Assembly (NCBI RefSeq): GCF_014695975.1
Contig: NZ_JACJPI010000042.1
Coordinates: 62,001-126,000, forward strand
DNA from: Leptolyngbya sp. FACHB-321
GTDB taxonomy: Bacteria > Cyanobacteriota > Cyanobacteriia > Leptolyngbyales > Leptolyngbyaceae
Reading direction: 5' to 3'
DNA length: 64,000 nucleotides
The notes beneath the pieces are model-generated. The model was not told the origin of the DNA and did no database searches. It saw only the letters and a program-made list of their open reading frames with translations. Below, in pieces: positions 8,054 to 16,952 of this stretch. Both the position numbers and the translations under genes were made by a program. Each line of letters starts with the position of its first letter. Position 1 is the first letter of the stretch.

Positions 8054-8743
8054 CTAGCTCCGAAATAAGCGGCTGTACTGAGTTTCATGCGCCATGCTTG
8101 CCAAGGCTAATCCCCAACTGCAACTGCCTAAGTCGTCATCTTGCAGCAGCAAAACCGCCTCAACGGCATCTTCGATCGCAGGCTGAAGCTGCAATAGTAA
8201 CTGCTGTCCGGTTGTTTGCCCCAGTGGAATCAGCTTGACACCGACATTGACCAGATTACTTGCCCAACTATGCAAATAGCCCAGCATGGCTGAAGGCAGG
8301 TCAATCTGCCATCGTACCGCTGCAAGGGCAAAGGCGATCGCAAAATGGCAGCCATCTTTTTGTAAAACAATACTTTGCGGTAGCTCTACAAGGTGCAAAT
8401 CTTGCAACAGCCGCAAGAGCGATCGCCCCATCTGCAAACTTTGGTGTCGCAACTCCTCCGTCTCACGCGCTGCCGATAGCCAGCGATTCCAGTCGCCCAA
8501 AGCATCCCAATCGTCTAGCTGACACGCTCTATAGGCACGTACCATGACCGCCGTTTCAACACGAATAGCACCATACCGAAGCTCCTGCACTAGCCAGCTT
8601 TCAAGCGCATCGCGATCGCTCAATCTGCCAGCCTCAGCTAACGCCTCAAGTCCTTCAGAATAGCTGTAAGCACCAACTGGCAACGCCGGACTCGCTAACT
8701 GCAACAACCGCAGCAATGCACCCTGATGATTGTTTTTTTCCAT
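8054..8743 (-). CDS. ureF: Urease accessory protein UreF
   Basis: UreF forms the UreD-UreF-UreG chaperone complex that loads nickel into urease. The 229-residue protein is all helical and shows the family N-terminal motif [16 protein letters not shown] (18-33). It also has the conserved central AIAFALAAV and the C-terminal region near TQYSRLFRS. It is downstream of ureE on the same strand, but 237 bases of repeat sequence separate them. ureG, ureD and the structural genes are not in the window, so the urease genes are dispersed, as in many cyanobacteria. Confidence 0.93.
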   Translation of the reverse strand: MEKNNHQGALLRLLQLASPALPVGAYSYSEGLEALAEAGRLSDRDALESWLVQELRYGAIRVETAVMVRAYRACQLDDWDALGDWNRWLSAARETEELRHQSLQMGRSLLRLLQDLHLVELPQSIVLQKDGCHFAIAFALAAVRWQIDLPSAMLGYLHSWASNLVNVGVKLIPLGQTTGQQLLLQLQPAIEDAVEAVLLLQDDDLGSCSWGLALASMAHETQYSRLFRS

Positions 8744-8756
8744 TTCTCTATCCTTC

Positions 8757-8975
8757 CATGCGCTTTCAGCAGTCAGCTTTCAGCGATTCAGTGACCAACC
8801 GATAAAACGCAATCAAAACCCTTCTATGAGCAGTCAGTTTTCAGCTTTCAGTGATCAGTAATTAACTGACAAAACGTAAGTAACTAGCTGACAAAACGCA
8901 ATCAAAAACCTCTAACGAAGCGGCACAAAATACGACTCTTCCACTCTTTCACTCTTTCACCTCCTCACTCTTCTC
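8757..8975. repeat. Duplicated low-complexity intergenic repeat between ureE and ureF
   Basis: Two related copies, about 8762-8816 and 8828-8905, contain cagtcag(c/t)tttcag followed by gataaaacgcaatcaaaa. The string gacaaaacg(c/t)aa occurs three times. A ctctttcactctttcac tract ends the region. Nothing coding is visible. Confidence 0.6.
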
Positions 8976-8980
8976 CTCCC

Positions 8981-9469
8981 TTAATGCCCATGCCCATAAG
9001 CCCCCGCCTCTGGATGAAATGGCTGAACTTCTTCAACAACGTGCAGACCTCGATGCTCTAATAAAGCGCGCAAGACAGGATCAGGAGACAGTCGCAAATA
9101 AGTTGGCATAATCTCTAGCGGTACGTGGCGGTTGCCGAGATGATATGCCGCTTGCAGCAACGGCAGTTCACTCTCAGCCGTGACGGTTAAAACAGGTTCT
9201 GGTTTGGCGCTCACCTGCACTACAAAGCCATCGTCAGACTGCAAAAAATCGCCATCGCGTAGCACAGTACCCCTGGGTAACTGAAGATAAACCGACTGTC
9301 CATCCAGGCTTTCAAAGCGGTAGCGCGATCGCGTTCGTTCCTCGGCTGTTAAAGCGAGGGTAAGGGCAACCGCTGCTTGTGGACTTACCGTTAAGCGTTG
9401 TGTCAGCGTTGTAATCACGGCTTCAGCTAACGTCCTTGCGTCTGGCATAGCGGGTCTAGAGCGTCTCAA
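8981..9469 (-). CDS. ureE: Urease accessory protein UreE
   Basis: Nickel metallochaperone that delivers Ni(II) for urease maturation. The 162-residue protein has an N-terminal UreE domain with beta-rich segments ([19 protein letters not shown], about 47-65) and a C-terminal metal-binding domain with [12 protein letters not shown], which includes the conserved interface His. It ends in the short histidine tail [11 protein letters not shown]. The annotated ATG may be early; MPDARTL at residue 8 is an alternative start. Neither has a strong ribosome binding site. Confidence 0.92.
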   Translation of the reverse strand: MRRSRPAMPDARTLAEAVITTLTQRLTVSPQAAVALTLALTAEERTRSRYRFESLDGQSVYLQLPRGTVLRDGDFLQSDDGFVVQVSAKPEPVLTVTAESELPLLQAAYHLGNRHVPLEIMPTYLRLSPDPVLRALLEHRGLHVVEEVQPFHPEAGAYGHGH

Positions 9470-9695
9470 CCAAAGCTTAATGTATTCAACGTACTTTTAT
9501 GAAGCGATCGTCCCCGCTTCCGAAACGGGCTGATTTTTCAAGGAAGTTAAACAAAGTTCGCACCTCTGTTAAGTGCTTAGCTCATCTCATCACCAGTGGC
9601 AGCTAAACGGCTTCACCGTTAGTTGCGATCGCGTACCTGAGGCTGAGTGCGTAGCCTTCGCATGAGCTGTTCCTTTAGCCCCCAATGAACTCACG

Positions 9696-10256
9696 ATGGA
9701 TACCGTCATTGCGATTACAAAACAACCCTCATTGCTTCAAGCTGTACTGGAAGGCTTTATTGATGGCGTCTTGATTTTGTCTGAACAAGGTGAGTGGATA
9801 CACGCAAATGATCGCGCTCGCCACATTTGCGATCAACTCACAAAAGGCATCGCCCAGTCCGATCGCGTGCCTCAAGAAATCTGGCGAGCGTGTCAGTGCC
9901 TGATCGGCAGCCTTAATCTTTATCCCAATAAAGCATTGACGATCGAAGATGAAATCACTACAGGTCAAGCGGACTCCTATCGTGTACGAGCACAATGGCT
10001 GACCCTTGAACGCTTTCAGCGCCCTTGCTTACTGATCACGCTAGAAGATCGGCTTCAGTCTGTGCAGCAGGCGGCGATCGGTGAAGGGCAGCGTTACGGA
10101 CTCACCCCCCGTGAACTGGAAGTCTGGCTGCGTTACCGTGCTGGCTACTCCTACAAAGCGATCGCTGCAGAGCTTTACATCACCCATAATACGGTGAAGA
10201 AACACATGAAAAACATTCACGCCAAGCGTCAGATGGTAATGGCGATTGCAGATTGA
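9696..10256 (+). CDS. LuxR-type helix-turn-helix transcriptional regulator
   Basis: The 186-residue protein has an N-terminal PAS-like sensor region (about 10-115; LEGFIDGVLILSEQGEWIH is typical of the first PAS strands) and a C-terminal LuxR/GerE-type DNA-binding domain (about 128-180: LTPRELEVWLRYRAGYSYKA, then HNTVKKHMKNI as recognition helix). It has no receiver domain, so it is not a classical NarL response regulator. Small regulators like this are widespread in cyanobacteria. It sits 470 bases upstream of, and in the same direction as, the sugar operon at 10727, which it may control; that is inference. Confidence 0.82.
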   Translation: MDTVIAITKQPSLLQAVLEGFIDGVLILSEQGEWIHANDRARHICDQLTKGIAQSDRVPQEIWRACQCLIGSLNLYPNKALTIEDEITTGQADSYRVRAQWLTLERFQRPCLLITLEDRLQSVQQAAIGEGQRYGLTPRELEVWLRYRAGYSYKAIAAELYITHNTVKKHMKNIHAKRQMVMAIAD

Positions 10257-10395
10257 AGCAACTAGAGAGCTTAAAGACTGGCAGGTTCTTTAGCTAATTT
10301 TTCGCTTACTTATGGCAACAGACTGTAGGGGTTTTGAAGCTGAAGACTAACAGTCAAAAGATGGAGCTATACGCTCACACTCTATCAGCTTATAC

Positions 10396-10663
10396 TAGTA
10401 GCTTCATCATGGCTATATTTACTAGATCTGGTACGGATAGATATACTCCGTAGGTAAGCGAAGATCTTTTGATTGCCCTTATAGAGCAGCCATTGAAATT
10501 ATCATACCTTTACCGAAATCACTAACTACGTTAGTAACTTCATCTAGCTGCATGACTAAAGCCGCCACAGATAGGAATACTCCGTAGATAAACGGACATC
10601 TTTGTATTTCCTTCATAGAGCAGTCATCGAAATTACCATACCTTTACTGAAATCATTAAACGC
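10396..10663 (+). repeat. 134-bp tandem direct duplication with ATACTCCGTAG boxes
   Basis: Bases 10396-10529 and 10530-10663 are two diverged copies of one 134-bp unit. Each holds ATACTCCGTAG (10443-10453 and 10577-10587) followed by (g/a)taa(g/a)cg, then tagagcag(c/t)cat and catacctttac. The rest of the 10257-10726 gap shows no gene. Its position immediately upstream of the rfbF operon and the strict conservation of the boxes suggest a duplicated promoter or operator. Confidence 0.75.
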
Positions 10664-10726
10664 TAGGATTACTATTCAATCTATGAGCACGGGTCAGTTC
10701 GTCGCAAACTTTCAAAAGGTGGTTGC

Positions 10727-11500
10727 ATGAAAGCAGTAATCTTGGCAGGCGGCTTGGGTACACGATTGAGTGAAGAAACGACTATTAAGCCAAAACCAAT
10801 GGTTGAAGTGGGTGGACAACCCATTCTTTGGCACATTATGAAGACCTACTCTGCCCACGGAATCAATGATTTCGTCATTTGCTGCGGCTACAAAGGTTAC
10901 GTTATCAAAGAGTTTTTTGCAAACTACTTTTTGCGTATGTCAGATGTCACCTTTGATATGCGCTTTAATCAAATGAACATTCATGCCGGTAAAGCTGAAC
11001 CCTGGCGCGTCACGCTAGTTGATACTGGTGAAAATACGATGACAGGTGGACGGCTGAAGCGTGTGCAAGAGCACGTCGGCAATGAAACCTTCTGTTTTAC
11101 CTATGGTGATGGGGTAAGTAACGTCAACATCACTGAATTAGTTGCCTTTCATAAAGCAGAAGGTGTGTCAGCAACCCTTACCGCCGTACAGCCTCCCGGA
11201 CGGTTTGGTGCGATTTCACTGTCAAAAGAACAAACCAAAATTAATCAATTTCATGAGAAGCCAGGTGGCGATGGTGCCTGGATTAACGGTGGCTATTTTG
11301 TTCTCGAACCAGAAGTGATTGACTACATTACTGATGACTCTGTGATGTGGGAACATGAGCCTCTGCAAAAGATCGCTCAGGCTGGTAAGCTTAGTGCCTT
11401 TAGACACAGCGGTTTTTGGCAACCAATGGACACGCTTAAAGACAAAATGTATCTCGACGAGCTATGGAAAGAAGGGAAAGCACCCTGGAAAGTTTGGTAG
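10727..11500 (+). CDS. rfbF: Glucose-1-phosphate cytidylyltransferase RfbF
   Basis: Makes CDP-glucose from CTP and glucose 1-phosphate, the entry step to CDP-activated deoxy and branched sugars. The 257-residue protein has the nucleotidyltransferase start [17 protein letters not shown] (2-18), the [18 protein letters not shown] segment and a typical C terminus with [13 protein letters not shown]. Length matches the family. The start has an AAAGGTGG ribosome site. It is the first gene of a co-directional cluster; no CDP-glucose 4,6-dehydratase of the RfbG type follows it, unless the SDR at 12822 fills that role. Confidence 0.92.
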   Translation: MKAVILAGGLGTRLSEETTIKPKPMVEVGGQPILWHIMKTYSAHGINDFVICCGYKGYVIKEFFANYFLRMSDVTFDMRFNQMNIHAGKAEPWRVTLVDTGENTMTGGRLKRVQEHVGNETFCFTYGDGVSNVNITELVAFHKAEGVSATLTAVQPPGRFGAISLSKEQTKINQFHEKPGGDGAWINGGYFVLEPEVIDYITDDSVMWEHEPLQKIAQAGKLSAFRHSGFWQPMDTLKDKMYLDELWKEGKAPWKVW

Positions 11501-11584
11501 AAAGTTTGGTGGAAATACGACTGCTTTGCTAGCAGCGTTGGCGAGATAAGGGTTTAGCTATCACTTAAGCAGGGACAAGAATTT

Positions 11585-12799
11585 ATGTACGATTTTGCGA
11601 TCGTCGGTGGTGGCATCGTCGGTCTTTCTACGGGTGTCGCCTTGAGTCAGCGCTACCCAGATGCAAAGATATTGGTGCTTGAGAAAGAAAGTCGCTGGGC
11701 TTTTCATCAAACTGGTAACAATAGTGGCGTAATCCACTCTGGGTTGTATTACAAACCAGGCAGCTTTAAGGCAACGTTTTGCCGTGCAGGTGCCCAGTCA
11801 ATGGTTGCCTTTTGCCAGGAACATGACATCCCCTACGAAGTCTGCGGCAAAGTCATTGTTGCCACAGAAGAGAAAGAGTTACCGTTGCTGGAGAATCTTT
11901 ATCAGCGCGGCTTGCAGAATGATATTAAAGTCGCTCGCCTGACTGCTGAAGCAGTGCGTGAAATTGAGCCGCATGTTAACTGCATTGCCGGAGTACAGGT
12001 TTTTTCTACAGGCATTGCTGACTACAAAAAAGTCTGTCAAAAATACGCTGAACTCATTCAACTGAGCGGTGGCGATTTACGACTTAACACTAAAGTTCTA
12101 AAGATTGTTGAAACGGCGACTGGTCAAGTACTTGAAACTAATCAAGGCACCTTTGAAACGCAGTTTGTGATTAACTGTGCAGGCTTACACAGCGATCGTA
12201 TTGCCAAACTTGGTAACGTTGACCCGAAGGCAAAAATTGTGCCCTTCCGAGGGGAGTACTACGAGCTGACTCCCGAAAAACGCTACTTGGTTAAAGGTCT
12301 CATCTACCCTGTTCCAAACCCTGACTTCCCGTTTCTAGGCGTTCACTTTACCCGCATGATTGACGGCAGCGTCCATGCTGGTCCCAATGCAGTGCTGAGT
12401 CTCAAACGCGAAGGGTACAAAAAGACCGACTTTGACCTGGGTGACTTTGCTGAAGTGATGACCTACCCTGCCTTTTGGAAATTGGCTGCCAAGCACGCTG
12501 ATGAAGGGATTAAAGAGATCATTCGTTCTTTTAGCAAAGCAGCCTTTGTCCATAGCTTGCAGCGTTTAATCCCAGAAGTGCAAGCGGCGGATGTTGTGCC
12601 TACTCATGCAGGCGTTCGGGCACAGGCACTCATGAACGATGGTAAGTTGGTTGATGATTTTCTGATTATCAAAGGTCAGCAGTCTGTTCACGTTTGCAAC
12701 GCGCCCTCTCCTGCAGCAACCTCATCCATTGAAATTGGCAAAGCCATTGTTGCGCAAATCCCCGCGCCACAGCACTTACGCACCACCGTCAACGTTTAG
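11585..12799 (+). CDS. lhgO: L-2-hydroxyglutarate oxidase-like FAD-dependent oxidoreductase
   Basis: A DAO-family flavoprotein close to LhgO, which oxidises L-2-hydroxyglutarate. The 404-residue chain opens with the dinucleotide-binding motif AIVGGGIVGLSTG (5-17) and shows NNSGVIHSGLYYKPGS (about 48-63), typical of LhgO, plus a second FAD contact NCAGLHSDRIA. Its position between rfbF and sugar epimerase genes is odd for a housekeeping LhgO; it may oxidise a hydroxy-acid or alcohol group of a sugar intermediate, but this is inference. Ribosome binding and spacing to rfbF (84 bases) suggest one operon. Confidence 0.85.
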   Translation: MYDFAIVGGGIVGLSTGVALSQRYPDAKILVLEKESRWAFHQTGNNSGVIHSGLYYKPGSFKATFCRAGAQSMVAFCQEHDIPYEVCGKVIVATEEKELPLLENLYQRGLQNDIKVARLTAEAVREIEPHVNCIAGVQVFSTGIADYKKVCQKYAELIQLSGGDLRLNTKVLKIVETATGQVLETNQGTFETQFVINCAGLHSDRIAKLGNVDPKAKIVPFRGEYYELTPEKRYLVKGLIYPVPNPDFPFLGVHFTRMIDGSVHAGPNAVLSLKREGYKKTDFDLGDFAEVMTYPAFWKLAAKHADEGIKEIIRSFSKAAFVHSLQRLIPEVQAADVVPTHAGVRAQALMNDGKLVDDFLIIKGQQSVHVCNAPSPAATSSIEIGKAIVAQIPAPQHLRTTVNV

Positions 12800-12821
12800 C
12801 ATTGATTACTAGGAAGAAGCA

Positions 12822-13850
12822 ATGAAAGTACTGGTTACTGGAACAGAAGGGTATCTTGGTTCACTCTTGGCTCCCCTCTTGATGGAGCGTGGGCATGAAA
12901 TCACAGCGGTTGATACTGGCTACTATAAAGTTGGCTGGCTTTACAATGGCACAGACTTAACGGCTAAAACCCTTAACAAAGATATTCGCCACATTACCGT
13001 TGAAGATTTGGCGGGTATTGAAGCGATCGTTCACATGGCGGAACTGTCCAACGACCCAACGGGACAACTGTCGCCAACTATTACCTATGACATCAACCAT
13101 AAAGGTTCGGTGCGGCTGGCTGAACTGGCAAAAGCAGCGGGTGTACGGCGCTTTGTCTATATGTCTTCGTGTAGTGTGTATGGCGTTGCTAGCGGCGACG
13201 GTCTGACCACTGAAGAAACGCCTGTTAATCCTCAGACTGCGTATGCTGAATGCAAAACGCTTGTAGAGCGGGATTTGAAGCCACTCGCGGATGACAACTT
13301 TTCGCCCACGTTCATGCGGAATGCTACTGCCTTTGGTGCTTCTCCCCGGATGCGCTTTGACATTGTGCTGAACAATTTGGCTGGTCTTGCCTGGACGACG
13401 AAAGAAATTAAAATGATTAGCGACGGCACACCTTGGCGACCGCTGGTGCACGCGCTAGATATTGCCAAGTCGATCGCCTGTGCCTTAGAAGCACCCCGCG
13501 ACATTGTGCACAATCAGGTGTTTAACGTTGGTGATACGACTAATAACTACCGAGTCAAAGAAATTGCCGAAATCATTGCCAGCGTGTTTGAAGGCTGTCA
13601 ATTAAGCTTTGGCGATAGCGGCTCTGACAACCGCAGCTATCGCGTTTCCTTCGAGAAAATCAATACGCAACTACCAGGCTTTAAGTGCGATTGGAATGCC
13701 GAACGTGGTGCCCAGCAGCTTTTCGATCTATTTACCCGCATTGATATGACGAAAGAAGTCTTTGAGTCACGCGGCTTTACTCGTTTGAAACAGCTTGAGT
13801 ACCTGATTCGCACCCAACAAATTGACAAAGACTTCTTTTGGAGCAAGTAA
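12822..13850 (+). CDS. NAD-dependent epimerase/dehydratase (extended SDR)
   Basis: Nucleotide-sugar-modifying extended short-chain dehydrogenase of 342 residues. It has the Rossmann glycine motif GTEGYLG (7-13) and the catalytic set Ser115/Ser116 with Tyr141-x3-Lys145 (YAECK). The insertion GYYKVGWLYNG after the second strand is unlike standard RmlB or GalE. Substrate is unknown; by context it would act on a CDP-sugar or a keto-sugar made in this cluster. The gene starts 22 bases after lhgO with a GGAAGAAG ribosome site and shares one base with rfbC. Confidence 0.87.
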   Translation: MKVLVTGTEGYLGSLLAPLLMERGHEITAVDTGYYKVGWLYNGTDLTAKTLNKDIRHITVEDLAGIEAIVHMAELSNDPTGQLSPTITYDINHKGSVRLAELAKAAGVRRFVYMSSCSVYGVASGDGLTTEETPVNPQTAYAECKTLVERDLKPLADDNFSPTFMRNATAFGASPRMRFDIVLNNLAGLAWTTKEIKMISDGTPWRPLVHALDIAKSIACALEAPRDIVHNQVFNVGDTTNNYRVKEIAEIIASVFEGCQLSFGDSGSDNRSYRVSFEKINTQLPGFKCDWNAERGAQQLFDLFTRIDMTKEVFESRGFTRLKQLEYLIRTQQIDKDFFWSK

Positions 13851-14389
13851 TGAAATTCACAGAAACGAAGCTAAAAGGCGCATTTATTCTTGATTTGGAG
13901 CTGCGTAACGACGATCGCGGTGGTTTTGCCCGCACCTTCTGCGCCAAAGAATTTGAAGACCACGGACTGAAGCCAACTGTTGCTCAATGCAATCTGTCCT
14001 TTAACTACAAGGCAGGCACGCTGAGAGGGATGCACTATCAGGTTGCACCCGCCTGCGAAACCAAGCTAGTCCGCTGCACAAAGGGCGCTATCTACGATGT
14101 CATCATTGATATGCGTCCTGAGTCTCCCACTTACAGACAGCACATTGGCGTGGAATTGACGGCAGAAAATCGACGGGCGCTTTATGTGCCAGAACTATTT
14201 GCCCACGGTTATCAAGCGCTCACCGACGATGCCGAAGTCGTGTATCAAGTGGGTGAGTTTTACACTCCCGGCTACGAGCGCGGCTTGCGCTATGACGATC
14301 CTGCCTTCGGTATCGAATGGCCCCTTCCCGTAACGGTCATTTCTGAAAAGGATGCTGCCTGGTCCTTATTTGAAGCGGTTCCAGCCTAG
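13850..14389 (+). CDS. rfbC: dTDP-4-dehydrorhamnose 3,5-epimerase family protein (RfbC-like)
   Basis: Cupin-fold sugar epimerase of 179 residues. It carries the family landmark LRGMHYQ (58-64) with the catalytic His62, and the stretch VYQVGEFYTPG (131-141). In RmlC the enzyme epimerises C3 and C5 of a 4-keto-6-deoxy nucleotide sugar. Because this cluster starts from CDP-glucose, the real substrate may be a CDP-4-keto sugar. The ATG at 13850 overlaps the previous TAA by one base, so it is preferred to the earlier in-frame TTG at 13838. Confidence 0.88.
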   Translation: MKFTETKLKGAFILDLELRNDDRGGFARTFCAKEFEDHGLKPTVAQCNLSFNYKAGTLRGMHYQVAPACETKLVRCTKGAIYDVIIDMRPESPTYRQHIGVELTAENRRALYVPELFAHGYQALTDDAEVVYQVGEFYTPGYERGLRYDDPAFGIEWPLPVTVISEKDAAWSLFEAVPA

Positions 14390-14449
14390 GCGAAAAGGCT
14401 AAAATGCATTATTTGCCTTCAGGACACTGTTTTCTTCAGAAGGAAAGGC

Positions 14450-15385
14450 ATGAAGCTAAGTGTAATTTTGCCCTGCTACAACGGTGAGAAGACGATCGCG
14501 GTTCAACTTGAGTCACTGGCAAAACAACAGTGGGGTGGAACTTGGGAACTCATTGTCGTTAACAATGGCTCAACTGACCATTCAATGGAAATTGTTGAGG
14601 GCTACCGCGATCGCCTACCACACCTACGCATTGTCAATGCTTACACACCTCCTGGTCCGAGACTAGGCGTTGCTCACTCTTATAACACTGGTGTTCAGGC
14701 GGCAGACGGTGATGCTGTAGCCTTCTGTGAGGCAGATGACGAAGTTGCAACAGACTGGTTAGCTCAAATGGCAGAAGCGCTTGCTCAACACCAATGCGTA
14801 GCTGGTGCTTTGGAGTACACCCGGCTGAACGAACCCTGGATTCTTGAAGCTAATGGCAATGGGGCTCAATCAGAGGCACTTATAGTGGTAAAGCACAAGC
14901 CTTATCTTTCTTTTGCCTATGGCTGTAATTTGGGTATGAAACGCTCTGTCTACGAAACAGTCGGCGAGTTTGATACCTCCTTCCCCTGCGCTTGGGATAT
15001 GGACTATTCCTTTAGAGTGCAACTTGCAGGTATTCCGCTCCACTTCGCGCCTCAGATTGTCGTTCACTATCGCATTCGTCATACATGGCGCGATATTTAT
15101 CGTCAAGCGCGCCGATGGGGTGAAGACAACCCATTAATTCGGAAGCGGTATGGGGTTGGGATGGGCAAGCTTGAGCTCTTTAGAAGGACATTCGCGCTTT
15201 TGCAACATCTCTTACACAAGCCTCCTGTGTCAAAAAGAGCAGCTTTTTCTAACTGGTTATTTAGCTTCGGTTGGCAAGTTGGAGAGGTGCAGGGGCTGCT
15301 CAAACACTTTCTTTTCAGCTTTTTCACTAGTCCTCAACGTTCTAGCGTTGTCCCGCAGCATAAGCAGGAAATTCAAGTTCACTAA
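14450..15385 (+). CDS. Glycosyltransferase family 2
   Basis: Inverting GT-A glycosyltransferase of 311 residues. The N terminus KLSVILPCYNGEKTI and VVNNGSTDHS (about residues 36-45) are the GT2 nucleotide-binding strands; CEADDE (92-97) supplies the acidic metal site. A C-terminal hydrophobic stretch near LFSFGWQVGEVQGLLKHFLF may associate with the membrane. It probably transfers the sugar made by the surrounding enzymes. It lies 60 bases after rfbC with an AGAAGGAAAGG ribosome site. Confidence 0.88.
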   Translation: MKLSVILPCYNGEKTIAVQLESLAKQQWGGTWELIVVNNGSTDHSMEIVEGYRDRLPHLRIVNAYTPPGPRLGVAHSYNTGVQAADGDAVAFCEADDEVATDWLAQMAEALAQHQCVAGALEYTRLNEPWILEANGNGAQSEALIVVKHKPYLSFAYGCNLGMKRSVYETVGEFDTSFPCAWDMDYSFRVQLAGIPLHFAPQIVVHYRIRHTWRDIYRQARRWGEDNPLIRKRYGVGMGKLELFRRTFALLQHLLHKPPVSKRAAFSNWLFSFGWQVGEVQGLLKHFLFSFFTSPQRSSVVPQHKQEIQVH

Positions 15386-15427
15386 GAACATTTGCGCCAC
15401 TTAAAAGATTCTTGTAGGAGATTACTC

Positions 15428-16738
15428 ATGTTTATTGTTGATACTGCCCTGAAAGCACGTGCCGAAGCAGGAAAGCCCATTAAAGTTGGCATGATTGGTG
15501 CTGGCTTTATGGGTCGTGGCATTGCAAACCAGATTGCAAACTCGGTGCCAGGGATGGAGCTGGTTGCTATTTTTAACCGTAATTTGGATGGGGCAAAGCG
15601 TGCCTATACAGAAGCGGGTATCGAAACCTTCCAGGTTGTAAACACGGTTGCTGATTTAGAAGCCTCTGTTGCACAAGGTAAGTATGCGGTAACGGATGAT
15701 GCAATGTTGCTGTGCCGCGCCGAGGGGATTGATGCGCTGATTGAGGTCACGGGCACGATCGAGTTTGGTGCCGCAGTGGTGCTAGAGGCGATCGCTCACA
15801 AGAAGCACGTTGTCTTGATGAATGCTGAACTCGATGGCACCATCGGACCCATCCTCAAGGTTTATGCCGATCGCGCGGGTGTAGTGCTCTCTGCTTGTGA
15901 TGGCGATCAACCAGGTGTCGAGATCAACCTTTACCGCTTTGTCAAAAGCATTGGTCTCACACCGTTGCTCTGTGGTAATATCAAAGGCTTGCAAGACCCG
16001 TATCGCAACCCTACTACCCAGGAAGGGTTTGCCAAGAAGTGGGGGCAACAGGCGCATATGGTCACCAGTTTTGCCGACGGTAGCAAAATCTCCTTTGAGC
16101 AGGCGATCGTGGCTAACGCAACGGGGATGAAGGTTGCTAAACGCGGGATGTTGGGCTACGACTTCTCTGGGCACGTCGATGAAATGACCAGTATGTATGA
16201 CATTGACCAACTCAAATCTCTGGGCGGCATTGTCGATTATGTAGTGGGCGCAAAGCCGGGTCCTGGTGTCTTTGTTTTTGGCACCCACGACGATCCCAAG
16301 CAGCGGCACTATCTCAACCTCTACAAGTTGGGTGAAGGTCCGCTGTACAGCTTCTACACACCGTATCACCTCTGCCACTTTGAAGTGCCCCTATCCGTAG
16401 CGCGGGTCGTGTTGTTTCATGATGCTGTCATGGCTCCGATCGCTGCCCCTGTTGTCGATGTCATTACCGTTGCCAAGATTGACCTGAAAGCAGGCGAAAC
16501 GCTAGATGGCATTGGCTTCTACATGACCTATGGACAGTGCGAAAACTCTGAGGTTGTGCAGGCGGAGAATCTTTTGCCTATGGGTTTGGCAGAGGGTTGC
16601 CGACTGAAGCGCGATCTTCCTAAAGACCGGGCGCTAACCTATGACGATGTGGAATTGCCGCCAAATCGCCTTTCCGATAAGCTGCGGGCAGAGCAAAATG
16701 CTTACTTTGCTCCTACCCCAGTCTTTGCCACTGTGTAA
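15428..16738 (+). CDS. Homoserine-dehydrogenase-like oxidoreductase with SAF domain
   Basis: A 436-residue NAD(P)-dependent oxidoreductase with an N-terminal Rossmann domain (KVGMIGAGFMGRGIA, about 20-34), a homoserine-dehydrogenase-like NAD-binding fold and a C-terminal SAF/antifreeze-like domain (about 345-420). The family occurs in sugar or polyol gene clusters; its exact reaction is not known to me. The ATG at 15428 is chosen over the earlier TTG at 15392 because TAGGAG precedes it by seven bases. It closes the operon and is followed by a strong terminator at 16805-16863. Confidence 0.82.
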   Translation: MFIVDTALKARAEAGKPIKVGMIGAGFMGRGIANQIANSVPGMELVAIFNRNLDGAKRAYTEAGIETFQVVNTVADLEASVAQGKYAVTDDAMLLCRAEGIDALIEVTGTIEFGAAVVLEAIAHKKHVVLMNAELDGTIGPILKVYADRAGVVLSACDGDQPGVEINLYRFVKSIGLTPLLCGNIKGLQDPYRNPTTQEGFAKKWGQQAHMVTSFADGSKISFEQAIVANATGMKVAKRGMLGYDFSGHVDEMTSMYDIDQLKSLGGIVDYVVGAKPGPGVFVFGTHDDPKQRHYLNLYKLGEGPLYSFYTPYHLCHFEVPLSVARVVLFHDAVMAPIAAPVVDVITVAKIDLKAGETLDGIGFYMTYGQCENSEVVQAENLLPMGLAEGCRLKRDLPKDRALTYDDVELPPNRLSDKLRAEQNAYFAPTPVFATV

Positions 16739-16804
16739 CGGCTATCGCAACAGCTAGCTTGGTCTGTCCTAGCCTTTTGAGGCGATCGCAGTAGCACATT
16801 GAAG

Positions 16805-16863
16805 AAAACCGAGTTTCTAAACGTCAGGCTTAACAGTCTAATGTTTAAAGAAACTCGGTTTTT
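16805..16863 (+). terminator. Terminator of the rfbF-SAF operon
   Basis: A perfect 14-bp stem (16805-16818 with 16849-16862) closes on a 30-base loop and ends in a TTTTT run. It lies 66 bases after the last gene of the operon. Confidence 0.85.
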
Positions 16864-16952
16864 GCGTTAGTCAAAGCACTCTTGTCCGCCCTGCCTCTGC
16901 TATCCTTTCGTCAAATAGTGCTTTTCTCAATGAATCATTGAAGAGTAACGCT

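Noticed and set aside
9482-9494. NtcA-like site GTAttcaacgTAC upstream of ureE
   Set aside because: The spacing between GTA and TAC is seven, not the canonical eight bases, and no suitable promoter follows.
15782-16378. 198-codon minus-strand frame antisense to the SAF-domain gene
   Set aside because: It is the shadow of a well-supported gene with motifs on the plus strand.
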